From assembly GCA_031551485.1 (NCBI GenBank), contig JAVBNO010000068.1, positions 1 through 30,302 of the forward strand: a DNA stretch of 30,302 nucleotides, read 5' to 3'. Below the pieces are notes generated by a model, which searched no databases, was not told where the DNA came from, and saw nothing but the letters and a program-made list of their open reading frames with translations. The position numbers were made by a program, and so were the translations under genes. Within the stretch, counting starts at the first letter, position 1. Every line of letters starts with the position of its first letter. The stretch is from JAVBNO01 sp031551485 (GTDB lineage: Bacteria; Bacillota; Clostridia; Oscillospirales; Ruminococcaceae). Below are positions 1-7,632 of this stretch, piece after piece.

Positions 1-17
1 GATTTCCCGCCTAAAAT

Positions 18-46
18 AAAAACAGGCTGGTAACCAGCCTGTTTTT
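18..46 (-). terminator. Rho-independent terminator of tRNA-Pro
   Basis: A perfect 13-bp inverted repeat (AAAAACAGGCTGG with CCAGCCTGTTTTT, 3-nt loop) lies just past the 3' end of the minus-strand tRNA-Pro gene. The A/T-rich outer stem supplies a T-run on either strand, so it could also stop transcription arriving from the left. Confidence 0.85.
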
Positions 47-64
47 ATTTTGATGTAAATCCAA

Positions 65-141
65 TGGTCGAGGCGACAGGACTTGAACCTGCGGCATCTT
101 GCTCCCAAAGCAAGCACTCTACCAAACTGAGCTACGCCTCG
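65..141 (-). tRNA. tRNA-Pro (anticodon TGG)
   Basis: Read on the minus strand, the 77-nt sequence starts CGAGGCG and ends CGCCTCG plus ACCA, so the 7-bp acceptor stem pairs and the CCA end is encoded. The D arm (GTAGCTCAG), the anticodon stem CTTGC/GCAAG with loop TTTGGGA around TGG, and the T arm with GGTTCAAGTCC are all present. The gene stands alone between its own promoter and terminator. Confidence 0.97.
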
Positions 142-187
142 ATGATATAATAGTATATGATGTTGTTTATAAAAATGCCTGCACATT

Positions 188-217
188 ATCTTACTGTATT
201 CCCCCTTGTCCTGTCAA
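188..217 (-). promoter_or_regulatory. Promoter of tRNA-Pro
   Basis: On the minus strand a perfect -35 TTGACA (212-217) is followed after 18 bp by TAAGAT (188-193), about 45 bp upstream of the tRNA 5' end. The -10 matches the consensus at four of six positions, and its placement suits a short 5' leader removed by RNase P. Confidence 0.55.
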
Positions 218-335
218 GTGATGATTGTTACTATCACAACGATGATATTGGAAAATGATGTAATTTCCTTTCACTCATCTCTCTTGTCTTTTTTATCTCA
301 TAATCATGATAAATGCCGCCGGCAAAAAACAGACA

Positions 336-367
336 GGAAAAAGCCACCCGATTGGGTGGCTTTTTCC
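336..367. terminator. Bidirectional terminator hairpin beyond the toxin gene
   Basis: A perfect 14-bp stem (GGAAAAAGCCACCC / GGGTGGCTTTTTCC) with a 4-nt loop lies about 60 bp beyond the stop of the minus-strand toxin gene. Its outer A/T pairs give a T-rich tail on both strands. The rest of 142-424 holds the tRNA-Pro promoter and no convincing gene. Confidence 0.85.
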
Positions 368-424
368 TTGTGGTTAGGGTTCTTATATCTGGGGTAAAGA
401 AGTACGCAAAATAAATGGGGCATA

Positions 425-727
425 CTATATTAAAAACTCGTAGGTACGAAAGCCCCGGATCAGCCGGTAAATTTCCACCGCCTCGTCCTTCATCCGATAA
501 AAGAGGTAATAATTGCCCACCAGCTTCATCCGGTAACCAAGGGCCTCCAGCAAATCGTCTCTGGGGACAATTCCCTTTTGTGGGTCTTCGGCAATTTGCT
601 CGGCAGCTCGGACAAAATCGGTGACAAAAGTTTCCGCCGAATTTTTACCCTTAAGGCGCATCAGCTGGGCGGCACTTCGAATGTCCTTTTGAGCACTGGG
701 CAAATACCGCAATGTGTATCCGTCCAT
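425..727 (-). CDS. ParE/RelE-type toxin of a type II toxin-antitoxin pair
   Basis: The 100-residue product has the layout of the RelE/ParE plasmid-stabilisation superfamily. An N-terminal strand (YTLRYLPSAQKDI) leads into a helical hairpin, then a beta-rich C-terminal half (YRMKLVGNYYLFYRM, then EIYRLIRGFRTYEFLI) carries the basic and aromatic residues typical of the family's active face. Members either cut mRNA on the ribosome or poison gyrase; the sequence alone does not say which. The ATG shares one base with the antitoxin stop (TGATG), so translation is coupled. Gyrase is encoded elsewhere in this window, but this gives no evidence about the target. The toxin call is firm at family level; the molecular target is unknown. 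Confidence 0.85.
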   Translation of the reverse strand: MDGYTLRYLPSAQKDIRSAAQLMRLKGKNSAETFVTDFVRAAEQIAEDPQKGIVPRDDLLEALGYRMKLVGNYYLFYRMKDEAVEIYRLIRGFRTYEFLI

Positions 728-990
728 CAGGCGCTGCCCTCCGTCAAACTCTCCATTAATTTTTTGTGGCTTTGGACGCCCTTGCCGACGCGGCTTTCTT
801 CCGCCGCCTCTTCCAGCTGCCGATAAAGGCTGAGAATGGCTTGTTGCTGCTCGTACAGCGCGTGGCTCATCACCACCAAATCTTGCTCGCCGTTTTTGGT
901 GATGAACACCGGTTCATCGTGCTGATGGCAAAGGGTGGAAATTGCATTAAAATTATTGCGCAAATCAGAAATGGGTTTAATACTGGCCAC
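727..990 (-). CDS. Phd/YefM-family antitoxin
   Basis: The 87-residue product begins IKPISDLRNNFNAI and continues to a VFITKNGEQDLVVMS segment. This is the Phd/YefM fold that binds DNA through its N-terminal half. The charged helical C-terminus (QLEEAAEESRVGKG and beyond) is where such antitoxins usually wrap their toxin. The start is GTG at 988-990, chosen because an AGGAGGGG element lies 9 nt upstream and the family motif begins at once. It is the first gene of the operon and, as known for the family, probably represses its own promoter, strengthened by the toxin. Confidence 0.88.
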   Translation of the reverse strand: MASIKPISDLRNNFNAISTLCHQHDEPVFITKNGEQDLVVMSHALYEQQQAILSLYRQLEEAAEESRVGKGVQSHKKLMESLTEGSA

Positions 991-1092
991 CTGCGACTGC
1001 CCCTCCTCTTACACCGTTCTAACCTCTCTTTTGCTGCTGTCATAGGGACGTTCACTTGAAATGGGCATTTTCCATTATCAGGAAGTAACTTC

Positions 1093-1121
1093 ATTTTATC
1101 ACAATGCTGATAGCCAGGCAA
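1093..1121 (-). promoter_or_regulatory. Promoter of the toxin-antitoxin operon
   Basis: On the minus strand TTGCCT (1116-1121) is followed after exactly 17 bp by TAAAAT (1093-1098), which is preceded by an extended -10 TG. It gives a leader of about 100 nt before the antitoxin GTG. The stretch 991-1405 holds only this promoter and the mnmE promoter, with no gene. Confidence 0.55.
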
Positions 1122-1309
1122 TAGAATTCATGTCTTTTTCTGTTGTCGAAATGACTAAAGTTTTCACCTTTTTATTAACAAATACACCATAAGATGGTGA
1201 TTTTCGACCGAATATCCATGTTTTCAACCAAAAACATGGTCCCTATGGCAGGAAAAAAGGATTTCACTTCTAAAAAATCACCGGTTTCTATGCAATCAGT
1301 TCCTCTTTG

Positions 1310-1318
1310 TGGTAGAAT
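1310..1318 (+). promoter_or_regulatory. Extended -10 promoter element of mnmE
   Basis: TGGTAGAAT (TG at 1310-1311, -10 hexamer at 1313-1318) lies about 90 bp before mnmE. No good -35 hexamer sits at the expected distance, so this would rely on the extended -10. Confidence 0.45.
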
Positions 1319-1405
1319 AGTCCATAGCCAAAAAACTGAAAGGCTGGAAACCGGCGTTTTTGTGCTTTTTTGCAGAAGATAGAGGCTTTTTTCAAAAAGG
1401 AGCGA

Positions 1406-2791
1406 ATGAAATTGGACGAAACAACCACCATCGCGGCCATTGCCACCCCCACCGGTCAAAAGGACGGCGGGATTGGAATTGTACGCCTTTCCGGCCCCAG
1501 CGCCCGGAAGATTGGCGCGTCTGTGTTCGCCCCCACCGATAAAAGCCGTTCCCCTCTTACCATGAAAGGATACACAGCCTGCCACGGCCGCATTCACAAC
1601 AACGGGCAGGAAATTGACGAAGGAGTGCTGTTTGTATATGCCACGCCCAAAAGCTATACTGGCGAAGACGTAGTGGAGCTTTGCTGCCACGGCGGCAGCT
1701 TTTTGCTTCGCCAGGTGCTGGACGCTTGCCTTGGGGCCGGCGCCCGGCTGGCCGAGCCCGGCGAATTTACCAAGCGGGCTTTTTTGGGGGGCAAGCTAAG
1801 CCTCACCCAGGCCGAGGCCGTAATGGATTTGATTGCCAGCCGCAGCGAAAGCGCCGCCCGGGCCGCTTTGGCCGCAAGGGACGGCGTTCTCTTCCGCAAA
1901 ATTTCCACATTGGCCGACCGGCTGCTGGATCAAAGCGCCCATCTGGCCGCGTGGGTGGATTATCCCGAAGAGGATGTGGAGGCCCTGGAACCCGAAGTCC
2001 TGCGGCAAAATCTGGGGGATGTCAAAACCCAGCTGGAGGCGTTGACCACCACTTACGAGCAGGGGCGTATTTGGCGAGAGGGCATTGACACGGCCATTGT
2101 CGGCCGCCCCAACGTGGGCAAATCCACCCTTATGAATCTGCTGTCCGGGTGGGAGCGGAGCATTGTTACCGACATTCCCGGCACAACGCGGGATGTAGTG
2201 GAAGAGACGGTGCAATTAGGCGATATCATCCTGCGGTTATCCGACACTGCCGGCATTCGCCACAGCGACGACCCCGTGGAACAGGCGGGGGTACAGCGCA
2301 GCAAAAATCGCCTGCAAAGCGCCGGTCTCATTCTCGCCCTCTTCGACAGCTCCTCCCCCTTAACTGACGACGACAAAAAGCTGCTGGAAAGTTTGGATGG
2401 ACGCCTCACCATTGCCGTCATCAATAAAAGCGACCTACCCCGCCAATTGGATATCGATTATATTGCACAGCATATAAACTGCATGGTGGAAATTTCTGCC
2501 GCCACCGGCGAAGGCATCGCCGAACTGGAAGCCGCAATTACCCGGCTTTTCCACCTGGGCAGACTTGACCCCGCCGAACCGATGGTGGCCAACCTCCGCC
2601 AGCTGGAAGGGGTGAAAGCCGCCGCCGCCGCATTGGACGATGCCCTGGCCGCCATCAACGCCGGGGCCACGCTGGATGCGTTATCCGTTTGCATTGACGA
2701 AGCGGTGGACGCCCTTTTAACCCTGACCGGCCAGCGGGCCAGCGCCGCCATTATTGACCGGGTGTTTGAAAACTTTTGTGTAGGCAAATGA
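1406..2791 (+). CDS. mnmE: tRNA modification GTPase MnmE
   Basis: MnmE works with MnmG to place an aminomethyl or carboxymethylaminomethyl group on the wobble uridine (U34) of certain tRNAs, using a folate cofactor and GTP. The 461-residue product has the full family layout: an N-terminal folate-binding domain (to about 120), a helical domain, an inserted G domain with P-loop GRPNVGKS (233-240), DIPGTTRD (256-263), DTAG (280-283) and NKSD (340-343), and the C-terminal FCVGK whose Cys is conserved. The frame opens at 1370, but ATG 1406 is preferred because AAAGGAG directly precedes it and the family begins near there; TTG at 1412 is an alternative with better spacing. The usual yidC-jag genes are not upstream. 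It probably shares a transcript with the next gene. Confidence 0.97.
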   Translation: MKLDETTTIAAIATPTGQKDGGIGIVRLSGPSARKIGASVFAPTDKSRSPLTMKGYTACHGRIHNNGQEIDEGVLFVYATPKSYTGEDVVELCCHGGSFLLRQVLDACLGAGARLAEPGEFTKRAFLGGKLSLTQAEAVMDLIASRSESAARAALAARDGVLFRKISTLADRLLDQSAHLAAWVDYPEEDVEALEPEVLRQNLGDVKTQLEALTTTYEQGRIWREGIDTAIVGRPNVGKSTLMNLLSGWERSIVTDIPGTTRDVVEETVQLGDIILRLSDTAGIRHSDDPVEQAGVQRSKNRLQSAGLILALFDSSSPLTDDDKKLLESLDGRLTIAVINKSDLPRQLDIDYIAQHINCMVEISAATGEGIAELEAAITRLFHLGRLDPAEPMVANLRQLEGVKAAAAALDDALAAINAGATLDALSVCIDEAVDALLTLTGQRASAAIIDRVFENFCVGK

Positions 2792-2819
2792 CAAAAAGCC
2801 CATCTTAAGGAGACATCTG

Positions 2820-3296
2820 ATGAAACTGTATATTAAGCAAAAATTTTTTTCTTTTACCGCCGACTATACCGTGAAAGATGAGAACGGCGACGACCGCTAT
2901 TATATAGAAGGCGAATTTCTCACATTGGGGCGCCAGCTGACCATTTACGACGCTGCCCGCAATTCCGTGGCCCGCGTTAAGCAGGAGGTTTTTCACCTGC
3001 TGCCCACCTTTGTCGTCTATGTGGGAGAACAGCCGATTGCCAAAATCGTCAAAGCGTTTACCTTTTTTACCCCTATATATGAAATTGTAGACAGCAATTT
3101 TGTGCTGGAGGGTGATATTCTCGGTCATGAATACGATGTGGTAGAGGGCAGCCAGCCCCGGATGCACCTGTCTAAAGAATGGTTTACCTGGGGCGACAGC
3201 TATGCTCTGGATATTTATGATGTTCAGTATGAGCTGATCTGCCTGGCCATTACCATGGCGGTGGATGCCTGCATCGATGCTGCCCAAAGCAGCTAA
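2820..3296 (+). CDS. LURP-one-related/YxjI-like (tubby-C2 fold) protein
   Basis: The 158-residue product begins MKLYIKQKFFSFTADYTV and continues with D(E/G)xGxxRYYIEGEF and LTIYDAARNSVARVKQEV. This is the repeating beta-strand pattern of the LURP-one-related (LOR) family, including Bacillus YxjI, which is related to tubby and phospholipid-scramblase folds. No catalytic motif or signal peptide is seen, so it is probably cytosolic or membrane-peripheral. The biochemical role of bacterial members is not established. AAGGAG lies 7 nt before the ATG, and the gene starts 28 nt after mnmE, suggesting cotranscription. It sits where other Firmicutes have mnmE and mnmG adjacent. Confidence 0.82.
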   Translation: MKLYIKQKFFSFTADYTVKDENGDDRYYIEGEFLTLGRQLTIYDAARNSVARVKQEVFHLLPTFVVYVGEQPIAKIVKAFTFFTPIYEIVDSNFVLEGDILGHEYDVVEGSQPRMHLSKEWFTWGDSYALDIYDVQYELICLAITMAVDACIDAAQSS

Positions 3297-3480
3297 AATA
3301 AATGCTGAAATTGCTATTTTGAGATGAATTATACTTAAAATTAACGATATTATAATATTATTTCCTTGGTATTAAGCCCTGTTGGGCAGCGGCATAGGCC
3401 CTTTGACGCCTTAATTAGTGCCGCTTTTCACAAGATTTCCACATATCAACAGAAATATGTGGGGTTTAGGAGGAACCACT

Positions 3481-5361
3481 TTGGATTATCTGGCAGGACA
3501 ATATGATGTAGCGATTGTTGGGGCGGGCCATGCCGGTGTGGAGGCCGCGCTGGCTGCCGCCCGTCTTGGCGTCAGGACAGTGCTGTTTACCCTGTCTTTG
3601 GACGCACTGGCCAACATGCCCTGCAATCCCAACATTGGCGGCACCGCCAAAGGCCATTTGGTGCGGGAAATTGACGCTTTGGGCGGCGAAATGGCCAAAG
3701 CGGCTGACGCCACCACCATCCAAAGCCGGATGCTCAACCGGGGCAAAGGCCCGGCGGTACATTCTCTGCGGGCCCAGTGTGACCGGGCCATGTACCATTT
3801 ATATATGAAAGAGACAGTGGAGCGTCAGCAGGGGCTGGATGTGAAACAGGCGGAAATTGTAGAGATTCGCACCGACCCAACCCGCCGCCATGTGACCCAA
3901 GTGGTGACTGCTTTGGGCGCTGTGTATGACGTAAAGACGGTCATTATTGCCACCGGCACCTATTTGGTAGGCAAAATATTTGTAGGGGACTATACCGCCA
4001 TGACCGGGCCCGATGGGCTGCAGCCCTCGGTGGCGCTGTCCGCCAATTTAAAAGCCCTGGGGCTGCCCCTGCGCCGCTTCAAAACCGGCACCCCTGCCCG
4101 GGTGCACCGGAATTCCATTGACTACACCAAACTGGAAGTGCAAAGCGGCGACGAACCCGTCGTCCCTTTTTCCTTTGATACGGTGACGCCGCCGGAAAAT
4201 AAAGCTGTTTGCTATATTGCCTATACCAACGAAAAAACCCACCAGGTCATCCGGGACAATCTGCACCGTTCGGCCCTTTATGGCGGCGCCATTGAAGGCA
4301 TTGGCCCCCGTTATTGCCCCAGCATTGAGGACAAAGTGGTGCGCTTTGCCCACAAAGAACGGCACCAGCTTTTTGTCGAGCCCATGGGATTGCATACTGA
4401 GGAAGTATATTTGCAGGGCATGAGTTCCAGTCTGCCCGAAGAAGTGCAAATCGCCCTTTACCGCACCATTGAGGGCTTTGAGCATATTCAAATGATGCGC
4501 AACGCCTATGCCATTGAATATGACTGCATTGACCCCACTGTACTGGAGCATACCCTGGCGTATAAGGGAATCGGGGGGCTGTTTGGCGCCGGGCAGTTTA
4601 ACGGCACCTCTGGCTACGAAGAAGCCGCCGCCCAGGGACTGATCGCCGGCATTAACGCCGCCCACCAGGTATTGGGCCGTCCGCCTGTCGCCCTCCCCCG
4701 TTCCGGTTCTTACATCGGCACGCTAATTGACGATTTGGTGACCAAAGGCTGCCTGGATCCTTACCGCATGATGACCTCCCGGTCGGAATATCGGTTATTG
4801 CTGCGCCAGGACAACGCCGACGTCCGTCTGACCCCTTTGGGGCATTCGCTGGGGCTGATTAGTGACGAACGCTATGCCCGCTTTTGCCGGGAGCAAGCGG
4901 AAAAAGAAAATGAAATCAAACGTCTTTGGGCCCTCACCCTTCATCCTTCCCCGGTTTTAAACCAAATGTTGAAAACTGTTAACACACCGGAACTGACAAA
5001 CCCCCTGAAAGCGGCCGAACTGCTGCGCCGTCCCGGCGTGACATTGGAAATGTTGCATGCCCTGGACAATGCGCCTCCCGCCCTGACCCCCCATGTGGCC
5101 GAGCAAGTGGAAGTGGAAATTAAATATGAGGGATACATTCAAAAGCAGCTGGCCCAGGTGGCCAAAATGGCCAAGCTGGAAAATCGGCCTCTTCCTGTCC
5201 CCATGGATTACACCCAGGTGGCCGGCCTGCGGCTGGAGGCCATTGACAAGCTGAACAAAATTCAGCCGGTGAATTTGGGACAAGCGTCCCGCATTTCCGG
5301 CGTCAGCCCCGCCGACATTTCCGTGTTGCTCATCTACCTGAGCCAAAAAGGGGACGGCTGA
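3481..5361 (+). CDS. mnmG: tRNA uridine-5-carboxymethylaminomethyl modification enzyme MnmG (GidA)
   Basis: MnmG is the FAD- and NADH-using partner of MnmE in wobble-uridine modification. The 626-residue product, close to the usual 630 or so, opens with the dinucleotide-binding motif GAGHAG (14-19). It has the family block MPCNPNIGGTAKGHLVREIDALGG, the GTPARVH segment and a late TSRSEYRLLLRQDNAD signature. The C-terminal helical domain that contacts MnmE and tRNA follows, with ISGVSPADI near the end. The frame is open from 3418, but TTG 3481 is chosen: AGGAGG sits 7 nt upstream and the Rossmann strand starts in the right place. A 184-bp gap before it, with a TATAAT at 3351-3356 but no clear -35, may hold its own promoter. 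Confidence 0.97.
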   Translation: MDYLAGQYDVAIVGAGHAGVEAALAAARLGVRTVLFTLSLDALANMPCNPNIGGTAKGHLVREIDALGGEMAKAADATTIQSRMLNRGKGPAVHSLRAQCDRAMYHLYMKETVERQQGLDVKQAEIVEIRTDPTRRHVTQVVTALGAVYDVKTVIIATGTYLVGKIFVGDYTAMTGPDGLQPSVALSANLKALGLPLRRFKTGTPARVHRNSIDYTKLEVQSGDEPVVPFSFDTVTPPENKAVCYIAYTNEKTHQVIRDNLHRSALYGGAIEGIGPRYCPSIEDKVVRFAHKERHQLFVEPMGLHTEEVYLQGMSSSLPEEVQIALYRTIEGFEHIQMMRNAYAIEYDCIDPTVLEHTLAYKGIGGLFGAGQFNGTSGYEEAAAQGLIAGINAAHQVLGRPPVALPRSGSYIGTLIDDLVTKGCLDPYRMMTSRSEYRLLLRQDNADVRLTPLGHSLGLISDERYARFCREQAEKENEIKRLWALTLHPSPVLNQMLKTVNTPELTNPLKAAELLRRPGVTLEMLHALDNAPPALTPHVAEQVEVEIKYEGYIQKQLAQVAKMAKLENRPLPVPMDYTQVAGLRLEAIDKLNKIQPVNLGQASRISGVSPADISVLLIYLSQKGDG

Positions 5362-5428
5362 CCCATTCCACCGGTTTTCCCCCCTTCCCTTTTCTCCACC
5401 TGAAACCCATTTCGGAGGTGCCATTTTC

Positions 5429-6139
5429 ATGGATCATGCAGCCATTCAAGCCCTCATCCGGCAGGCGGATTTGCCTGAACTGCCGTCCTCTGTTCTGGAG
5501 GGGTTAACCGAGTACGGCCGTCTGCTGGTGGAATGGAACCAGCGGGTCAATTTAACCCGCATTACCGAGGAAAAAGACATTTGGATTAAACATTTTATCG
5601 ACTCGTTGTTAATCACCCGCTACTTCTCTCTGCCCGCGGACAGCACGCTCATTGACATTGGCACCGGCGCCGGGTTTCCTGCCGTCCCGCTAAAACTGCT
5701 GCAGCCGGACATCCACATCACATTGCTGGACAGCCTGCAAAAGCGTATTTTATTCTTGCAGGCCTTGTGCGATGCGCTGCGGCTGGAGGCCAACTGCCTG
5801 CACGCCCGGGGGGAAGACGCCGCCCATCAACCCACCCACCGGGAATCCTATGGCATCGCGACGGCCCGGGCGGTGGCTGCGCTTCCTGTGCTGGCGGAAT
5901 ATTGCCTGGGATTTGTGAAGGTGGGGGGCGTGTTTTTGGCATTGAAAGGCCCCGAACTGGCCGAAGAGCTGGCCGCCGCCCAATCCGCCATTGGCAAAAT
6001 GGGCGGCGCTGTGGAAGATATCAAAGAATACAGCCTTCCCGATGGCAGCCGCCGCAGTCTGATTATCATTCGTAAATCGGGCCCTACCCCGCCCCATCTG
6101 CCCCGGTCCCAAGCGAAAATGGCCAAAGCGCCCCTGTAG
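5429..6139 (+). CDS. rsmG: 16S rRNA (guanine-N7) methyltransferase RsmG
   Basis: RsmG uses S-adenosylmethionine to methylate N7 of G527 (E. coli numbering) in 16S rRNA; loss can give low-level streptomycin resistance. The 236-residue product carries the family strings WNQRVNLTRITE (36-47) and HFIDSLL, the SAM motif IDIGTGAGFPAVPLK (75-89), and a central ATARAVAALPVLAEY segment matching the conserved RAVA motif. The end (RSQAKMAKAPL) corresponds to the family's usual basic ending. GGAGGTG lies 8 nt before the ATG. It follows mnmG by 67 bp and ends at a strong terminator, so mnmG-rsmG looks like one transcript. Confidence 0.97.
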   Translation: MDHAAIQALIRQADLPELPSSVLEGLTEYGRLLVEWNQRVNLTRITEEKDIWIKHFIDSLLITRYFSLPADSTLIDIGTGAGFPAVPLKLLQPDIHITLLDSLQKRILFLQALCDALRLEANCLHARGEDAAHQPTHRESYGIATARAVAALPVLAEYCLGFVKVGGVFLALKGPELAEELAAAQSAIGKMGGAVEDIKEYSLPDGSRRSLIIIRKSGPTPPHLPRSQAKMAKAPL

Positions 6140-6167
6140 CTTTCCGGGGCCTTCATAACGCGCTTTT

Positions 6168-6198
6168 GCCCCCCCGCTGTTGGCGGAGGGGCTTTTTT
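6168..6198 (+). terminator. Rho-independent terminator after rsmG
   Basis: A GC-rich 10-bp stem with one C·A mismatch (GCCCCCCCGC / GCGGAGGGGC, loop TGTTG) is followed at once by six T residues, 28 bp after the rsmG stop. It separates mnmG-rsmG from noc. Confidence 0.9.
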
Positions 6199-6221
6199 GT
6201 CGCAACTTGCGATGGAAATTA

Positions 6222-6251
6222 TTGGAAATATCTTCGCCTCTATGGTACACT
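6222..6251 (+). promoter_or_regulatory. Promoter of noc
   Basis: TTGGAA (6222-6227), an 18-bp spacer and TACACT (6246-6251) with an extended TG directly before the -10. It lies between the rsmG terminator and noc and gives a leader of about 115 nt. Confidence 0.6.
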
Positions 6252-6375
6252 GGAATTAACCAGTGAGATGTCTTTTGGATAAAGAGAGCATCGGCTGGCT
6301 GTTCATTTCCTTCTTTTAAGGTAGAATTATTATTCAACGTTTTATCCCCAAAAAGATGAAAAGGAGCCTTTTGTC

Positions 6376-7230
6376 ATGCTGAATCTATTTGGGAAAAAAA
6401 ATATCCTGGGCAAAATTTTGCTGCTGCCCATTGACAAAATTGCCCCCAATCCCAATCAGCCCCGGCGGGTCTTTGAACCGACGGCTTTAGCGGGTTTGGC
6501 CCAAAGCATTTCCCAAAACGGCCTGCTGCAACCCATTCTGGTAACCCAAACAGACAACGGGTACACTTTAATTGCCGGCGAACGGCGGCTGATGGCCTGC
6601 CGTCAATTGGAATGGACAACCATTCCCGCCATTGTGCAGCAGTCTATCACCCAAAATCCTGCTGTTTTGGCCTTAATTGAAAATTTGCATCGGGAAGATT
6701 TGAACTTTTTTGAAGAAGCCGAGGCCATTGCCAATTTAATTGCCCAAGGAGAGCTTTCCCAACAGGAGGCCGCCCAGCTGCTTTGCAAGTCCCAGCCTGC
6801 CATCGCCAACAAATTACGCCTTCTTCGTTTTCCACCCAAAGTGCAAGACGCCATTTTGCGGGAAGGGCTGACCGAGCGCCATGCCCGCGCCCTTTTGAAG
6901 TTTGAGGACGAAGAAGACCTGATGATGGCGGTGGCTTATGTGGCCGAGCATCAGCTCAATGTGGCCCAAACGGAGCAATATGTAGACAAAATGGTGCTTC
7001 CCCCTGACAAAAAGCCGATCTCGAAAGGCGTGATTCGGGATGTGCGCCTTTTGTTCAACACCATCGCCAAAGCAGTGTTGACGGTCCGCGAGGGCGGCAT
7101 TGGGGTGGAAACCCTGCAAACTGAAGATGAAAACTATATTAGTTATGTGGTGCGCGTCCCCAAATCCGGCGTCTTTCTGCCGCCCGGGGCTGTGGAGGAA
7201 TCCCCTTTAGATCACCTGGGCCGCTTGTAA
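6376..7230 (+). CDS. noc: Nucleoid occlusion protein Noc (ParB paralogue)
   Basis: Noc binds many chromosomal sites, spreads as a CTP-dependent clamp and keeps the division ring off the nucleoid by tethering DNA to the membrane. The 284-residue product has the ParB N-domain motifs GLLQPILV (49-56), GERR (68-71) and ENLHRED (102-108). A helix-turn-helix follows at about 128-150, then a C-terminal dimerisation segment ending YVVRVPKSG. Its start, MLNLFGKKN, could be a short membrane-targeting helix like that of Bacillus Noc. The recognition helix reads KSQPAIANKLRLLR, with Q and K where Noc rather than ParB has them, which separates it from the second ParB-like gene downstream. Position between rsmG and parA is the standard noc position. 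AAGGAG lies 9 nt before the ATG. Confidence 0.9.
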   Translation: MLNLFGKKNILGKILLLPIDKIAPNPNQPRRVFEPTALAGLAQSISQNGLLQPILVTQTDNGYTLIAGERRLMACRQLEWTTIPAIVQQSITQNPAVLALIENLHREDLNFFEEAEAIANLIAQGELSQQEAAQLLCKSQPAIANKLRLLRFPPKVQDAILREGLTERHARALLKFEDEEDLMMAVAYVAEHQLNVAQTEQYVDKMVLPPDKKPISKGVIRDVRLLFNTIAKAVLTVREGGIGVETLQTEDENYISYVVRVPKSGVFLPPGAVEESPLDHLGRL

Positions 7231-7343
7231 GCTCTCTCCTTTTTCCTTTGCCAATATTACCCGGCGCAATCTGCCCCTGCCCGGCAGAGCTTAGCTTTTT
7301 ATTACGCCGCGGTAATTTGGGATATAACTTCCCCAAACTGATT

Positions 7344-7390
7344 GCCAAAAGGCCCCCGCAGGAGAAACGGGGGTCTTTTGGCGTTTCTTT
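7344..7390 (+). terminator. Rho-independent terminator after noc
   Basis: A 15-bp stem with one G·T pair (GCCAAAAGGCCCCCG / CGGGGGTCTTTTGGC, 9-nt loop) is followed by GTTTCTTT. It lies 114 bp after the noc stop, so noc is probably monocistronic. Confidence 0.8.
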
Positions 7391-7488
7391 GCACCGGCAC
7401 GCATATATAGTTCTCAGCACGGGCCATCAACAATGCCGCAAGTGCTTTGCATCAAAAAGCATACCCGTTGCTATGCTGGCGCAAAAGT

Positions 7489-7497
7489 TGTGGAAAA
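7489..7497 (-). promoter_or_regulatory. Near-consensus DnaA box beside parS
   Basis: TGTGGAAAA, the complement of TTTTCCACA, differs from TTATCCACA at one position. It ends 4 bp before the parS-like site. A single such match can occur by chance. Confidence 0.35.
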
Positions 7498-7501
7498 AAT
7501 G

Positions 7502-7517
7502 TGTTTCACATGAAACA
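7502..7517. promoter_or_regulatory. parS-like ParB binding site upstream of parA
   Basis: TGTTTCACATGAAACA matches the bacterial parS consensus TGTTTCACGTGAAACA at 15 of 16 positions; the change is in the central CG step. It lies 28 bp upstream of the parA -10 element, so bound ParB could also affect parAB expression. A second site with the same centre lies in serS. The rest of 7231-7632 holds the noc terminator, this site and the parA promoter, with no gene. Confidence 0.88.
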
Positions 7518-7542
7518 ATCTCTTTTTTTCTGCAAAGGGTTG

Positions 7543-7551
7543 TGCTATACT
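7543..7551 (+). promoter_or_regulatory. Extended -10 promoter of parA-parB
   Basis: TGCTATACT gives an extended TG and a -10 TATACT (7546-7551), about 80 bp before the parA ATG. The region 17 bp upstream is only T-rich, so the -35 is weak. Confidence 0.5.
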
Positions 7552-7632
7552 GGAAGGCACATATCCAGCAGTCATCCACCCGTTCCATCAAAATCAGACA
7601 CCCATGAATGTCAGCATATTGGAGGTAATACC

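Noticed and set aside
206..397. 63-residue plus-strand frame
   Set aside because: It runs through the terminator hairpin at 336-367 and has no ribosome-binding site.
7248..7607. 119-residue plus-strand frame between noc and parA
   Set aside because: It crosses the noc terminator, the parS site and the parA promoter, and resembles no family.
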